Positions 16,005 through 24,858 of a stretch of DNA of 64,000 nucleotides are shown one piece after another. The notes beneath the pieces are model-generated. The model ran no database searches. It was not told where the DNA came from and saw nothing but the letters and a program-made list of their open reading frames with translations. Source of the stretch: Ideonella_A intermedia_A (GTDB lineage: Bacteria > Pseudomonadota > Gammaproteobacteria > Burkholderiales > Burkholderiaceae_C); assembly GCA_943370175.1 (NCBI GenBank), contig CALRPU020000006.1, forward strand, positions 1 to 64,000, in the 5' to 3' direction. The position numbers and the translations under genes are program-made. Position 1 is the stretch's first letter; the number at the start of each line of letters is the position of its first letter.

Positions 16005-16120
16005 CTTCTGATTGTTTCCCGGAGCTTGTTCCCGGCCGGCCGCCTAGCTGACGTCGCGAGCGCGCCGGGGCCGGACTGAAAGGAAGCCCCTTGCTTCCCG
16101 AGAGCCTCGACGGAGGAAAC

Positions 16121-17083
16121 GTGCTGTTCAACACCGTGCTGTTCACTGGCAACGCCAACCCGGCGCTGGGCCAGGAGATCGCCAGCCAACTTGGCATCGA
16201 ACTCGGTCGCGCCAAGGTCGGCCGGTTCTCCGACGGTGAAGTCGACGTCGAGATCCAACAGAACGTTCGCGCCCGGGACATCTTCGTGGTGCAGCCGACC
16301 TGCGCACCGACGAACGAGAACCTGATGGAGCTGTGCATCATGGTCGATGCGCTGAAGCGCGCCTCCGCCCGCCGCGTCACAGCCGTCATCCCGTACTTCG
16401 GTTACGCACGCCAGGACCGCCGCCCCCGCTCCACCCGCGTGCCGATCAGCGCCAAGGTGGTGGCCAACATGCTGGAAGCCGTCGGCGTCGAGCGCCTGCT
16501 GACGATGGACCTGCACGCCGACCAGATCCAGGGCTTTTTCAACATCCCGGTCGACAACATCTACGCCTCGCCCGTGCTGCTGTCCGACCTGCAAGGCAAG
16601 CGCTACAGCGACCTCGTGGTCGTGTCGCCTGACGTGGGCGGCGTGGTGCGCGCCCGGGCGCTGGCCAAGCAACTGGGCTGCGACCTGGCCATCATCGACA
16701 AGCGTCGCCCCAAGGCGAATGTCTCGGAAGTGATGCACGTCATCGGCGAGATCGACGGCCGCAACTGCGTGATCATGGACGACATGATCGACACCGCCGG
16801 CACGCTGGTGAAGGCGGCCGAGGTGCTGAAGGAGCGCGGCGCCAAAAGCGTCTACGCCTATTGCACGCACGCGGTGTTTTCCGGCCCGGCGATCGAGCGC
16901 ATCAAAGCGTCGGCGCTGGATGAAGTCGTCATCACCAACACCATCCCGCTGAACGACGCCGGACGCATCTGCGCCAAGGTGCGCCAGCTGTCGGTGGCTT
17001 TCCTGTTCGCCGAAACCATCCGCCGGATCTCCGATGGTGAGTCGGTGACTTCCTTGTTCGCGGAGCAGAACAACAACTTCTGA
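16121..17083 (+). CDS. prs: Ribose-phosphate pyrophosphokinase
   Basis: Makes PRPP from ribose 5-phosphate and ATP for nucleotide, histidine and NAD synthesis. The 320-aa product has FTGNANPAL at the N terminus, RFSDGE, YARQDRR, the DLHADQIQGFF motif and the PRPP-binding segment CVIMDDMIDTAGTL. The start is a GTG with a strong ribosome site (GGAGG at 16112-16116, four bases upstream); a TTG at 16091 and a GTG at 16136 are less likely. The upstream gap of 116 bases after tRNA-Gln shows no other gene. The histidine operon in this window depends on its product. Confidence 0.96.
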   Translation: MLFNTVLFTGNANPALGQEIASQLGIELGRAKVGRFSDGEVDVEIQQNVRARDIFVVQPTCAPTNENLMELCIMVDALKRASARRVTAVIPYFGYARQDRRPRSTRVPISAKVVANMLEAVGVERLLTMDLHADQIQGFFNIPVDNIYASPVLLSDLQGKRYSDLVVVSPDVGGVVRARALAKQLGCDLAIIDKRRPKANVSEVMHVIGEIDGRNCVIMDDMIDTAGTLVKAAEVLKERGAKSVYAYCTHAVFSGPAIERIKASALDEVVITNTIPLNDAGRICAKVRQLSVAFLFAETIRRISDGESVTSLFAEQNNNF

Positions 17084-17191
17084 GCCGCAACACCTGCGGT
17101 CCGCCTGCACCCCAGGCGGTCTGCAACGCGGGGCCTCACGGCCCTTCCTTGGGCGCCTGGTCGCGGGCACCCTCATCCATTGGAGTCACAC

Positions 17192-17833
17192 ATGAAATTC
17201 GTCGCTTACGAGCGCAGTCTGAAGGGGACCGGAGCGAGCCGCCGCCTTCGACTCGCCAACAAGGTGCCGGGCATCGTCTTTGGTGCAGGCGAGCCCGCCA
17301 TGATCGAGCTCGATCACAACGCGCTGTTCTTCGCCCTGAAGAAGGAAGCCTTCCATTCGTCCATCCTGGAGATGGAACTGAACGGCAAGACCGAGCAGGT
17401 GCTGCTGCGTGACCAGCAGATGCACCCGTTCAAGCCGCTGGTGCTGCACGTCGACTTCCAGCGCGTGGACTCGACCACCAAGATCGTGAAGAAGGTGCCC
17501 CTGCACTTCACCGGCGAAGAAAACTCGCCGGCCGTCAAGATCGACAAGTGCCTGATCAACCACGTGGTCACCGAGCTGCGCATCGCCTGCCTGGCCTCGG
17601 CCCTGCCCGAGTTCCTGGAAGTCGACCTGAGCACCCTGGCCAAGGGCCAGTCCCTGCACGTGAACGACATCAAGCTGCCGGCCGGCATCAAGGTCGTCAC
17701 TCAGGGCAAGCCGAACCCGGTCATCGTGTCGGTCGTCAACCCGGCTGAAGAAGAAGAGATCGCACCGGTCGTCGTGGCCCCCGCCGCTGAAAAGGGCAAG
17801 GCCAAGAAGAGCGAGAAGCAGAACAAGAAGTGA
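17192..17833 (+). CDS. rplY: 50S ribosomal protein L25 / general stress protein Ctc
   Basis: Binds 5S rRNA in the large ribosomal subunit. The 213-aa product is the long Ctc/TL5 form: an N-terminal L25 domain (MKFVAYERS, GASRRLR, KVPGIVFG) followed by the beta-rich TL5 domain and a Lys/Glu-rich tail. The start ATG is preceded by GGAG; the four extra codons of the longer open frame from 17180 are discarded. A terminator hairpin lies 54 bases downstream. The prs-rplY-pth order is common in proteobacteria. Confidence 0.95.
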   Translation: MKFVAYERSLKGTGASRRLRLANKVPGIVFGAGEPAMIELDHNALFFALKKEAFHSSILEMELNGKTEQVLLRDQQMHPFKPLVLHVDFQRVDSTTKIVKKVPLHFTGEENSPAVKIDKCLINHVVTELRIACLASALPEFLEVDLSTLAKGQSLHVNDIKLPAGIKVVTQGKPNPVIVSVVNPAEEEEIAPVVVAPAAEKGKAKKSEKQNKK

Positions 17834-17886
17834 GTCCCTTCGGTGGACGCGCCCCCAGCGCGCGACCACCGTGTCTCACCCTCCAC

Positions 17887-17911
17887 AGCCCCACCTCGGT
17901 GGGGCTTTTTT
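17887..17911 (+). terminator. Rho-independent terminator after rplY
   Basis: A nine-base perfect inverted repeat (AGCCCCACC and GGTGGGGCT) with a two-base loop is followed by a run of T to 17911. It ends the prs-rplY transcript. The pth gene starts 30 bases later with its own -10-like CATAAT. Confidence 0.9.
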
Positions 17912-17940
17912 CTGGCGCCTCCCTTTTCATAATCGACACC

Positions 17941-18627
17941 ATGATTCGCTTGCTGGTTGGCCTGGGCAACCCCGGGACTGAGTACGAGGACACGCGCCAC
18001 AACGCCGGCTTCTGGTTCGTCGACGAGGTCGCGCGCCGGCTCAAGGTGGGTCTCGCGCCCGACCGCAGCCACTTCGGCCTGTCGGCCCGCGCCACCACCC
18101 CCGACGGCCCGCTGTGGCTGTTGCAACCCATGACCTACATGAACTTGTCGGGCAAGTCGGTCGCCGCACTGGCGCGCTTCTACAAGATCGCACCGGAAGA
18201 CATCCTGGTTGCCCACGACGAGCTGGACCTGTTGCCCGGCCATCTCAAACTCAAGCGTGGCGGCAGCCACGCCGGACACAACGGCCTGAAGGACATCCAA
18301 GCCCAGCTGGGCAGCCCCGATTTCTGGCGCCTGCGCCTGGGCATCGGTCACCCCGGCGTTCGCGCCGAAGTGGCCCACCATGTGCTGCGCAAGCCCCCAC
18401 TGACCGAGCGCCAGGCCATCGACGACGCGATCCGCCAGGCGCTGAGCGCGTGGGACCTGCTGGAAGCCGGCGACATGGACAAGGCGATCGTCAAGTTGCA
18501 CGGCAAGCCGCAGCGACCCAACAAGCCGCCGCCGACCAAGCCGCCTGCTGACGCCACCCCGCCCGCTGCGGCCTCTGCCGGGGTCACTCCCGCCACACCA
18601 CCGACCCACCCCCCACCCAAGGACTGA
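17941..18627 (+). CDS. pth: Peptidyl-tRNA hydrolase
   Basis: Cleaves peptidyl-tRNA released from stalled ribosomes. The 228-aa product has GLGNPG, the catalytic His20 in TRHNAGFWFVD, MNLSGK, and the HDELDL segment. Compared with E. coli Pth (194 aa) it carries an extra Pro/Ala/Thr-rich tail of about 40 residues that is likely disordered. The open frame begins at 17830 but that part spans the terminator; the ATG at 17941 matches the family. A -10-like CATAAT (17928-17933) ends seven bases before the ATG, with no ribosome site, so this may be a leaderless message. The next gene starts one base after the stop. Confidence 0.96.
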   Translation: MIRLLVGLGNPGTEYEDTRHNAGFWFVDEVARRLKVGLAPDRSHFGLSARATTPDGPLWLLQPMTYMNLSGKSVAALARFYKIAPEDILVAHDELDLLPGHLKLKRGGSHAGHNGLKDIQAQLGSPDFWRLRLGIGHPGVRAEVAHHVLRKPPLTERQAIDDAIRQALSAWDLLEAGDMDKAIVKLHGKPQRPNKPPPTKPPADATPPAAASAGVTPATPPTHPPPKD

Positions 18628-18628
18628 C

Positions 18629-19153
18629 ATGGCCAAGGCCCCACGCGCGCCGCACCCAGCCGCCAGGTTGACCAACGCCTTGACCGCGACGATGGCCTTC
18701 TTGACGATGGTCGCGCCGCACGCGGCGGCACAAACCGTGTGGCGTTGCGGCGCCGACGGCAACAGCTACAGCGAGCGACCGTGCGAGGACACCGGCCGAA
18801 CCGTCGACGTGCGCAACCCCCGCAACACGAACGAGCTCGCGCAGGCCCATGCCGAGGCACGCCAATGGCAGGCCGCTGCCCAGCGCATGGCCACCGACCG
18901 CGAAGCCCGCGACCGGGCCAACCCCCCGCTGGGTCCGACCGCACTCAACGCCCCGCGAAACGACTCCGCCCGCACAGCGACTCGCGCCGGCCGCCGTGAC
19001 AACACTGAGAATCAAGCCAACGAGCGCCGCAACGCGCGCCGAAAGAAGGTGCATGGCCTCGACCCGGCGCAGGGCTTCATCGCGTTCGCACCGGGGGACG
19101 AGGCCTCGGTTGGAGCGCGCGGACGATCACCCACCGGGTCAAAGCCGCGCTGA
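18629..19153 (+). CDS. Exported DUF4124-like protein
   Basis: A 174-aa protein with an N-terminal signal sequence (TATMAFLTMVAPHAAAQ) followed by a DUF4124-like core: TVWRCGADGNSYSERPC, with two cysteines that could form a disulfide. The rest is Arg/Ala/Asn-rich, probably helical or disordered. DUF4124 proteins are common, poorly understood periplasmic proteins of betaproteobacteria. The gene starts one base after the pth stop and is probably cotranscribed. The family assignment is moderate because only the short core is conserved. Confidence 0.65.
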   Translation: MAKAPRAPHPAARLTNALTATMAFLTMVAPHAAAQTVWRCGADGNSYSERPCEDTGRTVDVRNPRNTNELAQAHAEARQWQAAAQRMATDREARDRANPPLGPTALNAPRNDSARTATRAGRRDNTENQANERRNARRKKVHGLDPAQGFIAFAPGDEASVGARGRSPTGSKPR

Positions 19154-19218
19154 ACGCACCGCCCATCCGCCCCAGTCCTTGCGGCGGTCGCCCTCCTGAG
19201 GCGGCGCCACCAGCCACT

Positions 19219-19497
19219 TCAGGCGCCCTCGCCCCCCGTCTTGGCCCCCGCGCCCGCCTGCAGGCGGCGGTACTTCGCCCACAGGCTGTCCTGCGACTCC
19301 AGGTGATGGGGGTTCAGCGGGATGCAGGCAACCGGGCACACCTGCACACATTGCGGCTCGGAAAAATGACCCACGCACTCGGTGCAGCGGCCCGGGTCGA
19401 TCTCATAGATCTCCGCACCCATCGAAATGGCCTGGTTGGGGCACTCGGGCTCGCACACATCGCAGTTGATGCATTCGTCGGTGATCATCAAGGCCAT
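19219..19497 (-). CDS. 2[4Fe-4S] ferredoxin, YfhL / Allochromatium type
   Basis: A 92-aa electron carrier. First cluster site CINCDVCEPECP (C-x2-C-x2-C-x3-C); second site CTECVGHFSEPQCVQVCP (C-x2-C-x8-C-x3-C-P), the longer loop typical of Allochromatium-type ferredoxins. It lies 16 bases downstream of coaD and is probably in the same transcript, a pairing common in betaproteobacteria. The redox partner is unknown. Its stop is close to the convergent DUF4124-like gene. Confidence 0.92.
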   Translation of the reverse strand: MALMITDECINCDVCEPECPNQAISMGAEIYEIDPGRCTECVGHFSEPQCVQVCPVACIPLNPHHLESQDSLWAKYRRLQAGAGAKTGGEGA

Positions 19498-19513
19498 GGT
19501 CGGGTCCCGGGGG

Positions 19514-20017
19514 TCAGCTGTCGCCGGCCTTCACACGCTGCTTCAACCGGTCCAGCACGGAAGGTGACACGAATTTCGAGACATCACCGCTCAAGGTGGC
19601 AATCTCGCGAACAAAGGTACCGGACACGAACTGATACTGGTCGCTGGGGGTCAGGAACACGGTCTCGACGTCGGGCATCAGCTGGCGGTTCATGCCGGCC
19701 ATCTGGAACTCGTACTCGAAGTCGCTGACGGCCCGCAGACCGCGCACCACCACCTTGCCGCCATGGTGCACGACGAAGTCGCGCAGCAGGCCGCGAAACG
19801 GAATGACCTCGACGTTCGGGTACTTCGCAGCCAGTTCGATGGCGATGTCCAGGCGCTCGTCCAGCGTGAACATGGTGCGCTTGTGGTGGCCGGCGGCCAC
19901 CGCCACGATCAAGCGCTCGAACAGTCGGCTCGCCCGGCGCATCAGGTCCTCATGGCCCAGGGTCATCGGGTCGAAGGTGCCGGGATAGACCGCAGTGAGG
20001 CGTGTGACGGAGGTCAT
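19514..20017 (-). CDS. coaD: Phosphopantetheine adenylyltransferase
   Basis: Penultimate step of coenzyme A synthesis: transfers AMP from ATP to 4'-phosphopantetheine. The 167-aa product has the nucleotidyltransferase motif YPGTFDPMTLGHEDL near the N terminus and VSGTFVREIA near the C terminus. The ATG at 20017 (MTSVTRL) has GGGAG six bases upstream and is preferred to the longer frame beginning at 20032. A 116-base gap separates it from rsmD; I see no gene in the gap. Confidence 0.96.
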   Translation of the reverse strand: MTSVTRLTAVYPGTFDPMTLGHEDLMRRASRLFERLIVAVAAGHHKRTMFTLDERLDIAIELAAKYPNVEVIPFRGLLRDFVVHHGGKVVVRGLRAVSDFEYEFQMAGMNRQLMPDVETVFLTPSDQYQFVSGTFVREIATLSGDVSKFVSPSVLDRLKQRVKAGDS

Positions 20018-20133
20018 GGCGGGCTCCCGCAAGCAAGTGAAGGTGAATGGATCAGGCCGGCGGCCGCAGTGTAGCCGCGGGGCGAGGCCGACTCGGCTTG
20101 CGACGCGCTCGCACGTCCGGCACGCCGCAAGGC

Positions 20134-20733
20134 TCAGCCGGCCACACGCTGAAGCAGGTGGAAATGCACCTGCCCGGCCCGACCGGCCCGGTGCAGCCGC
20201 AGCCCCAGCGCCGGCAAGGCGCCTTCGTCACAGGGGCGATCGGCCTCAAGGTAGATGAAGCCGCCATCGACCACGCACGGCACGGCCGCACGCAGCGCCG
20301 GGTCGAACAGCTCGGCATCGAATGGCGGGTCCAGGAAGACCAGCTCGACGCTGCCACGCGCCAAGCCGCCCAGGGCCACCAGGGCATCGCGCTGCTCGAT
20401 GCGCAAGCCCACCGCCTTCAGTCGCCCGGCCAACGCACGCAGCCCGCGGGCCAGCACCGCGTCACGCTCGATCAGCAGGACCTCGGCAGCACCGCGCGAC
20501 GCGGCCTCGAAGCCGAGCGCACCGGTCCCGGCGAAGGCGTCCACGCAGCGCCAGCCGTCCAGGTCCTGACCGAGCCAGTTGAACAGGGTCTCCCGCACCC
20601 GGTCGGGCGTCGGGCGCAGACCGGGGCGGTCGGCCACGGGCAGTTTGGTGCGCTTCCATTGGCCACCGATGATGCGCACCTCGTGCGGCAACCGCGGGCC
20701 CACAGCGGCCCGGGCGGGGCGACCGCCCGTCAT
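20134..20733 (-). CDS. rsmD: 16S rRNA (guanine966-N2)-methyltransferase RsmD
   Basis: Rossmann-fold methyltransferase that modifies G966 of 16S rRNA. The 199-aa product has the SAM site VDAFAGTGALGFEAASRG and the catalytic DPPF motif. The start ATG overlaps the hisF stop codon (ATGA), so rsmD is translationally attached to the histidine operon. In most betaproteobacterial operons that position is held by hisI and hisE. The longer open frame upstream of 20733 lies inside hisF and is not used. Confidence 0.93.
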   Translation of the reverse strand: MTGGRPARAAVGPRLPHEVRIIGGQWKRTKLPVADRPGLRPTPDRVRETLFNWLGQDLDGWRCVDAFAGTGALGFEAASRGAAEVLLIERDAVLARGLRALAGRLKAVGLRIEQRDALVALGGLARGSVELVFLDPPFDAELFDPALRAAVPCVVDGGFIYLEADRPCDEGALPALGLRLHRAGRAGQVHFHLLQRVAG

Positions 20734-21509
20734 TGGCGAACCGGGATGCCGTCGCGCGCCATCATCGCCTTGGCCTGGCCCACGGTGAACTCGCCGTAGT
20801 GGAAGATGCTGGCGGCCAGCACGGCGTCTGCCCCGCCCACGCGGATGCCTTCGCACAGGTGCTCCAAGGCGCCCACGCCACCGGAGGCGATCACCGGCAC
20901 GCTCACCGCGTCGCTGACGGCGCGCGTCAAGGCGAGGTCGAAGCCCACCTTGGTGCCATCGCGGTCCATGCTGGTCAGCAGGATCTCGCCCGCGCCTTCT
21001 TGCACCATGCGCTGCGCCCAGGCCACGGCGTCCAGGCCCGTGTTCTTGCGGCCGCCATGGGAGTAGACGTCCCAGCCCGGTCCCCGGGCGCCCAGGTCGT
21101 CGCCCTCGCGGCGCTTGGCGTCGATGGCCACCACAATGGCCTGCGCGCCGTACTTGGCCGAGGCGTCGTGGATCAACTGCGGGTTGGCGATGGCCGCCGA
21201 GTTGAAGCTGACTTTGTCCGCCCCCGCGTTCAGCAGGCGGCGCACGTCGGCCACGGTGCGCACGCCCCCGCCCACGGTCAACGGGATGAAGACCTGCGAC
21301 GCCACCGCCTCGATGATGTGCAAGATCAGGTCGCGGCCGTCGCTGGTGGCGGTGATGTCGAGGAAGGTCAGCTCGTCGGCGCCCTGGTCGTTGTAGCGCG
21401 CGGCGATTTCCACCGGGTCACCGGCGTCGCGCAGTTCGAGGAAGTTGACGCCTTTGACCACCCGGCCCCCGGTGACGTCGAGGCAGGGAATGATGCGTTT
21501 GGCGAGCAT
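20730..21509 (-). CDS. hisF: Imidazole glycerol phosphate synthase, cyclase subunit HisF
   Basis: With HisH makes imidazole glycerol phosphate and AICAR. The 259-aa TIM barrel starts MLAKRIIPCLDV (catalytic Asp11), has the second catalytic Asp in VVAIDAKR, and phosphate-binding loops at SGGVG and near the C terminus. The start ATG overlaps the hisA stop. The frame extends upstream into hisA and is trimmed to the family start. Neighbours hisA and hisH confirm the pathway. Confidence 0.97.
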   Translation of the reverse strand: MLAKRIIPCLDVTGGRVVKGVNFLELRDAGDPVEIAARYNDQGADELTFLDITATSDGRDLILHIIEAVASQVFIPLTVGGGVRTVADVRRLLNAGADKVSFNSAAIANPQLIHDASAKYGAQAIVVAIDAKRREGDDLGARGPGWDVYSHGGRKNTGLDAVAWAQRMVQEGAGEILLTSMDRDGTKVGFDLALTRAVSDAVSVPVIASGGVGALEHLCEGIRVGGADAVLAASIFHYGEFTVGQAKAMMARDGIPVRQ

Positions 21510-22252
21510 CAGGCGCCGATCAGCTCGTCGGCACGCAACTGCGCGGCGGCGAAATCGAGGTCGCCGGTGTAGATGGCCCGGCCGCAGATGACGCCGCCAA
21601 TGCCCTGGTCGGCCACCGCGCACAGGCGCTCGATGTCGGCCAGGTTGCTGAGGCCGCCCGAGGCAATCACCGGCATCGTCAGTGCTTGCGCCAGCTTCAC
21701 GGTGGCGTCGATGTTGATGCCGCTGAGCATGCCGTCGCGACCGATGTCGGTGTAGATGACGCCTTCGACGCCGTAGTCCTCGAACTTCTTGGCCAGGTCG
21801 ACCACCTCGTGGCCGGTCAGCTTGCTCCAGCCGTCGGTGGCGACCTTGCCGTCACGCGCGTCCAGGCCCACGATGATGTGGCCGCCAAAGGCGCTGCAAG
21901 CGTCGCGCAGGAAACCGGGGTTCTTCACCGCGGCGGTGCCGATGATGATGTAGCTCAGGCCGTCGTCGAGGTAGCGCTCGATGGTGTCGAGATCACGGAT
22001 GCCACCGCCCAGCTGCACCGGGATCTCGTCGCCCACTTCGGCCAGGATCGACTTGATCGCCGCCTCGTTGACCGGCTTGCCGGCAAAGGCCCCGTTCAGG
22101 TCGACCAGGTGCAGGCGCCGCGCGCCGGCGTCCAGCCACCGCCGCGCCATGGCGGCCGGGTCGTCGCCGAAGGACGTGGCTTCGTTCATGTCACCTTGTT
22201 TCAGGCGGACGCATTTACCGTCCTTGAGGTCGATGGCAGGGATCAGCAGCAT
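21509..22252 (-). CDS. hisA: Phosphoribosylformimino-AICAR ribotide isomerase HisA
   Basis: The 247-aa TIM barrel isomerises ProFAR to PRFAR in histidine synthesis. MLLIPAIDLKDGKCVRL gives the catalytic Asp8; the second catalytic Asp is in YTDIGRDG. It overlaps hisF by one base. Upstream there are 132 bases before hisH, the widest gap in the operon; I see no gene, hairpin or convincing promoter there. Confidence 0.97.
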   Translation of the reverse strand: MLLIPAIDLKDGKCVRLKQGDMNEATSFGDDPAAMARRWLDAGARRLHLVDLNGAFAGKPVNEAAIKSILAEVGDEIPVQLGGGIRDLDTIERYLDDGLSYIIIGTAAVKNPGFLRDACSAFGGHIIVGLDARDGKVATDGWSKLTGHEVVDLAKKFEDYGVEGVIYTDIGRDGMLSGINIDATVKLAQALTMPVIASGGLSNLADIERLCAVADQGIGGVICGRAIYTGDLDFAAAQLRADELIGA

Positions 22253-22384
22253 GGCCGAAGGGCAGGGCAGTGAGGGAGAAGGGGCGACGGCAGCGTCGTG
22301 GCGGAATGAAGCGGGAACCGATCAATCTGGCGAGAACTGATGCGCATGCGGCGCTCAGGACCAGGATGCTTCGGCCATGCGAAG

Positions 22385-23029
22385 TCAGGGGTTCCAGTGC
22401 AGGAAGTTGCGATAAAGCGCGAGCCCGTGGGCCGCGCTCTTTTCGGGGTGAAACTGCGTCGCAAAAATGTTATCCCGGGCCAGCGCGCAGGTAAAGCGCT
22501 CACCGTACTCGGTTTCACCTGCACTGTGGCGCGGGTCGGACGGCCGCGCGTAATAGCTGTGCACGAAGTAGAAATAAGCCCCATCGGGGACGCCCGCCCA
22601 CACCGGGTGAGGCGCGGTCTGCAGCACCTGGTTCCAGCCCATCTGCGGCACCTTGTAGCGGCTGCCGTCGGGCTGGGTGCGGCCGTCCAGCTGAAAGCGC
22701 CGGACGTCGCCCGGGATCAGCCCCAGGCCCTCGGTCGGACCCTCCTCGCTGCGCGACAGCAGCATCTGCATGCCCACGCACACGCCCATCATTGGCTTGC
22801 GGGCGGCGGCGTCGAGCACCGCGTCGCGCAGGCCGGACTCGGCCAGTTCGCGCATGCAGTCGGGCATCGCGCCCTGGCCGGGCAGCACGATGCGCTCGGC
22901 CGCGTGCACCTCGTCAGGCCGGGAGGTGACGATCACCTGGACGCCCGCATCGGCCGCCACGTGCATCACCGCCTGGGACACCGAACGCAGGTTGCCCATG
23001 CCGTAGTCGACGACGGCGACGGTCCTCAT
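22385..23029 (-). CDS. hisH: Imidazole glycerol phosphate synthase, glutaminase subunit HisH
   Basis: Class I glutamine amidotransferase that supplies ammonia to HisF. The 214-aa product has VVDYGMGNL at the start, the nucleophile Cys in GVCVGMQMLL, and the FHPEKS segment with the catalytic His and Glu. It lies 10 bases downstream of hisB. Gene order hisB-hisH-hisA-hisF matches the betaproteobacterial operon; the marC gene present in some species is absent. Confidence 0.97.
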   Translation of the reverse strand: MRTVAVVDYGMGNLRSVSQAVMHVAADAGVQVIVTSRPDEVHAAERIVLPGQGAMPDCMRELAESGLRDAVLDAAARKPMMGVCVGMQMLLSRSEEGPTEGLGLIPGDVRRFQLDGRTQPDGSRYKVPQMGWNQVLQTAPHPVWAGVPDGAYFYFVHSYYARPSDPRHSAGETEYGERFTCALARDNIFATQFHPEKSAAHGLALYRNFLHWNP

Positions 23030-23039
23030 GCGGCCCCCG

Positions 23040-23645
23040 TCACAACGACCCCTTGGTCGAGGGGATCACGCCCGCCGCACGCGGGTCGATCTCCACCGCC
23101 ATGCGCACGGCCCGCGCGAAGGCCTTGAAGATGGTCTCGCACTGGTGGTGGGCGTTGTCGCCGTGCAGGTTGTCGATGTGCAGCGTGACGCCGGCGTGGT
23201 TCACGAAGCCCTGAAAGAACTCGTAGACGAGCTGGGTGTCCAGGCCGCCGATCATGCCGCTGGTGAACTTCACCCGCATGTGCAACCCCGGCCGGCCGGA
23301 AAAGTCGACCACCACGCGCGACAGCGCCTCGTCCAGCGGCACGTAGGCGTGGCCATAGCGGCGCAGGCCCTTCTTGTCGCCCACGGCGCGCGCCATGGCC
23401 TGGCCGAGGGTGATGCCCACGTCCTCCACCGTGTGGTGGCCGTCGATGTGCAGGTCGCCGGCGCACTCGATGTCCAGGTCGATCAGGCCATGGCGGGCGA
23501 TCTGGTCGAGCATGTGGTCGAAGAAGCCGATGCCGGTGGCGAGCTTGGACGCGCCGCTGCCGTCCAGGTCGATGGCCACGCGGATGCGGGTTTCGGCGGT
23601 GTCGCGCCGCACTTCGACGGCGCGCGCGGGGGTGGGGGTGCTCAT
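23040..23645 (-). CDS. hisB: Imidazoleglycerol-phosphate dehydratase HisB
   Basis: The 201-aa product is the stand-alone dehydratase, without the HisN-type phosphatase domain found in E. coli HisB. The duplicated manganese-binding motifs are visible: HHTVEDVGI in the first half and HHQCETIFKAF in the second. A separate histidinol phosphatase must be encoded elsewhere. The start overlaps the hisC stop (ATGA). Confidence 0.97.
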   Translation of the reverse strand: MSTPTPARAVEVRRDTAETRIRVAIDLDGSGASKLATGIGFFDHMLDQIARHGLIDLDIECAGDLHIDGHHTVEDVGITLGQAMARAVGDKKGLRRYGHAYVPLDEALSRVVVDFSGRPGLHMRVKFTSGMIGGLDTQLVYEFFQGFVNHAGVTLHIDNLHGDNAHHQCETIFKAFARAVRMAVEIDPRAAGVIPSTKGSL

Positions 23646-24754
23646 GCGGTGGCGTCCTGCAGGGCCGCGGCAAAGGCGGCCAGGGTCTGGGTATTCTCGT
23701 CGGGCGTGCCCACCGTGATGCGCAGGCAGTTGGCCAGCAATGGGTGCAGCGCGGACACGTTCTTGATCAGCACGCCACGCGCCTTCATGCCCGCAAACAC
23801 GCGCGCCGCGTCGGGCACGCGCACCAGCACCATGTTGGCTTCGCTCGGGAACGGCGTGACACCCGCATGGGCTCGCAGCGCGCTGAAGAGCCGAGCCCGC
23901 TCCGCGCGGATCAGGTCCGCCTGGCGAGCGTACTCATCGGCATGCGCGAGGGCGAACAAGGCGGCCTCGCAATTCAGCACGCTGATGTTGAAGGGCGGGC
24001 GCAGCTTGTCGACTTCGGCAATCAGCGCCTGCCGGCCGATCAGGTAGCCAATGCGCACCCCGGCCAGTCCGAACTTGCTCATGGTGCGCATCAGCAGCAC
24101 GTGGTCGTGACGCTGCAAGCGCGCCAGCGAGTCGCGCGAGGCAAAGGGCTGGTAAGCCTCGTCCATCACCACCAGGCCCGGGGCGGCTTCAATGATGGCG
24201 TCGATGGCGTCGTCGTCCCACAGGTTCGCGGTGGGGTTGTTCGGGTACGCCAGGTAGACCAGCGCGGGCTGGTGCTCGCGGACGGCGGCCAGCATCGCCG
24301 CGGTGTCCAGCCGGAAATCAGGCGTGGTGGGCACGCCGACGAAACGCAGGCCCTGCAGCTTCGCGCTCATCTCGTACATCACGAAGCCGGGCACCGGCGC
24401 GAGGATGGTGTGCAGGCCCGCCGCACCCACCAGCGGGTTGGCCACGGCCAGCGTCAGCAAGCTGATCAGTTCGTCCGAGCCATTGCCCAGCATGATGTCG
24501 TTGCCGGCGGGCATCTGCGCATGGCGGGCCAGCTCGGCGCGCAGCACGTCGCCGCGCTCGGCCGGGTAGCGGTTCAGCGCCACCTCGGCCAGCCTCGCGC
24601 CCAGCGCCTCGCGCAGGGCGGGCGGCAGGCCGAAGGGGTTCTCCATGGTGTCCACCTTCACGAAGCCCACGCTGGGCTGCACCGCGTAGGCATGCATGCC
24701 CTGCACGTCGGCTCGGAGGAAGCGGCGCATGCGGTCGGCGAGGGCGGGGGTCAT
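23642..24754 (-). CDS. hisC: Histidinol-phosphate aminotransferase HisC
   Basis: PLP-dependent class I/II aminotransferase, 370 aa. The PLP-binding Lys is in TMSKFGLAGVRIGYL; DEAY and NPNNPT-like (YPNNPTANLW) segments are present. The ATG at 24754 (MTPALADRM) was chosen; the frame is open upstream to a TTG at 24790. A 104-base gap separates it from hisD, without an evident gene. Confidence 0.96.
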   Translation of the reverse strand: MTPALADRMRRFLRADVQGMHAYAVQPSVGFVKVDTMENPFGLPPALREALGARLAEVALNRYPAERGDVLRAELARHAQMPAGNDIMLGNGSDELISLLTLAVANPLVGAAGLHTILAPVPGFVMYEMSAKLQGLRFVGVPTTPDFRLDTAAMLAAVREHQPALVYLAYPNNPTANLWDDDAIDAIIEAAPGLVVMDEAYQPFASRDSLARLQRHDHVLLMRTMSKFGLAGVRIGYLIGRQALIAEVDKLRPPFNISVLNCEAALFALAHADEYARQADLIRAERARLFSALRAHAGVTPFPSEANMVLVRVPDAARVFAGMKARGVLIKNVSALHPLLANCLRITVGTPDENTQTLAAFAAALQDATA

Positions 24755-24858
24755 GGGAAGGGGGCTCGTTGGCGGTCGGGGTGGGGACAAAAGAAAGTCC
24801 GAACCAGGGTCTTGGCGGGACTGGCGTCGGGTGTGGCGCGTTGAAGTTCGAAAGGGCC

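Noticed and set aside
22243..22584. Possible extra small gene between hisA and hisH
   Set aside because: It overlaps hisH and lacks a ribosome site; composition is that of a shadow frame.
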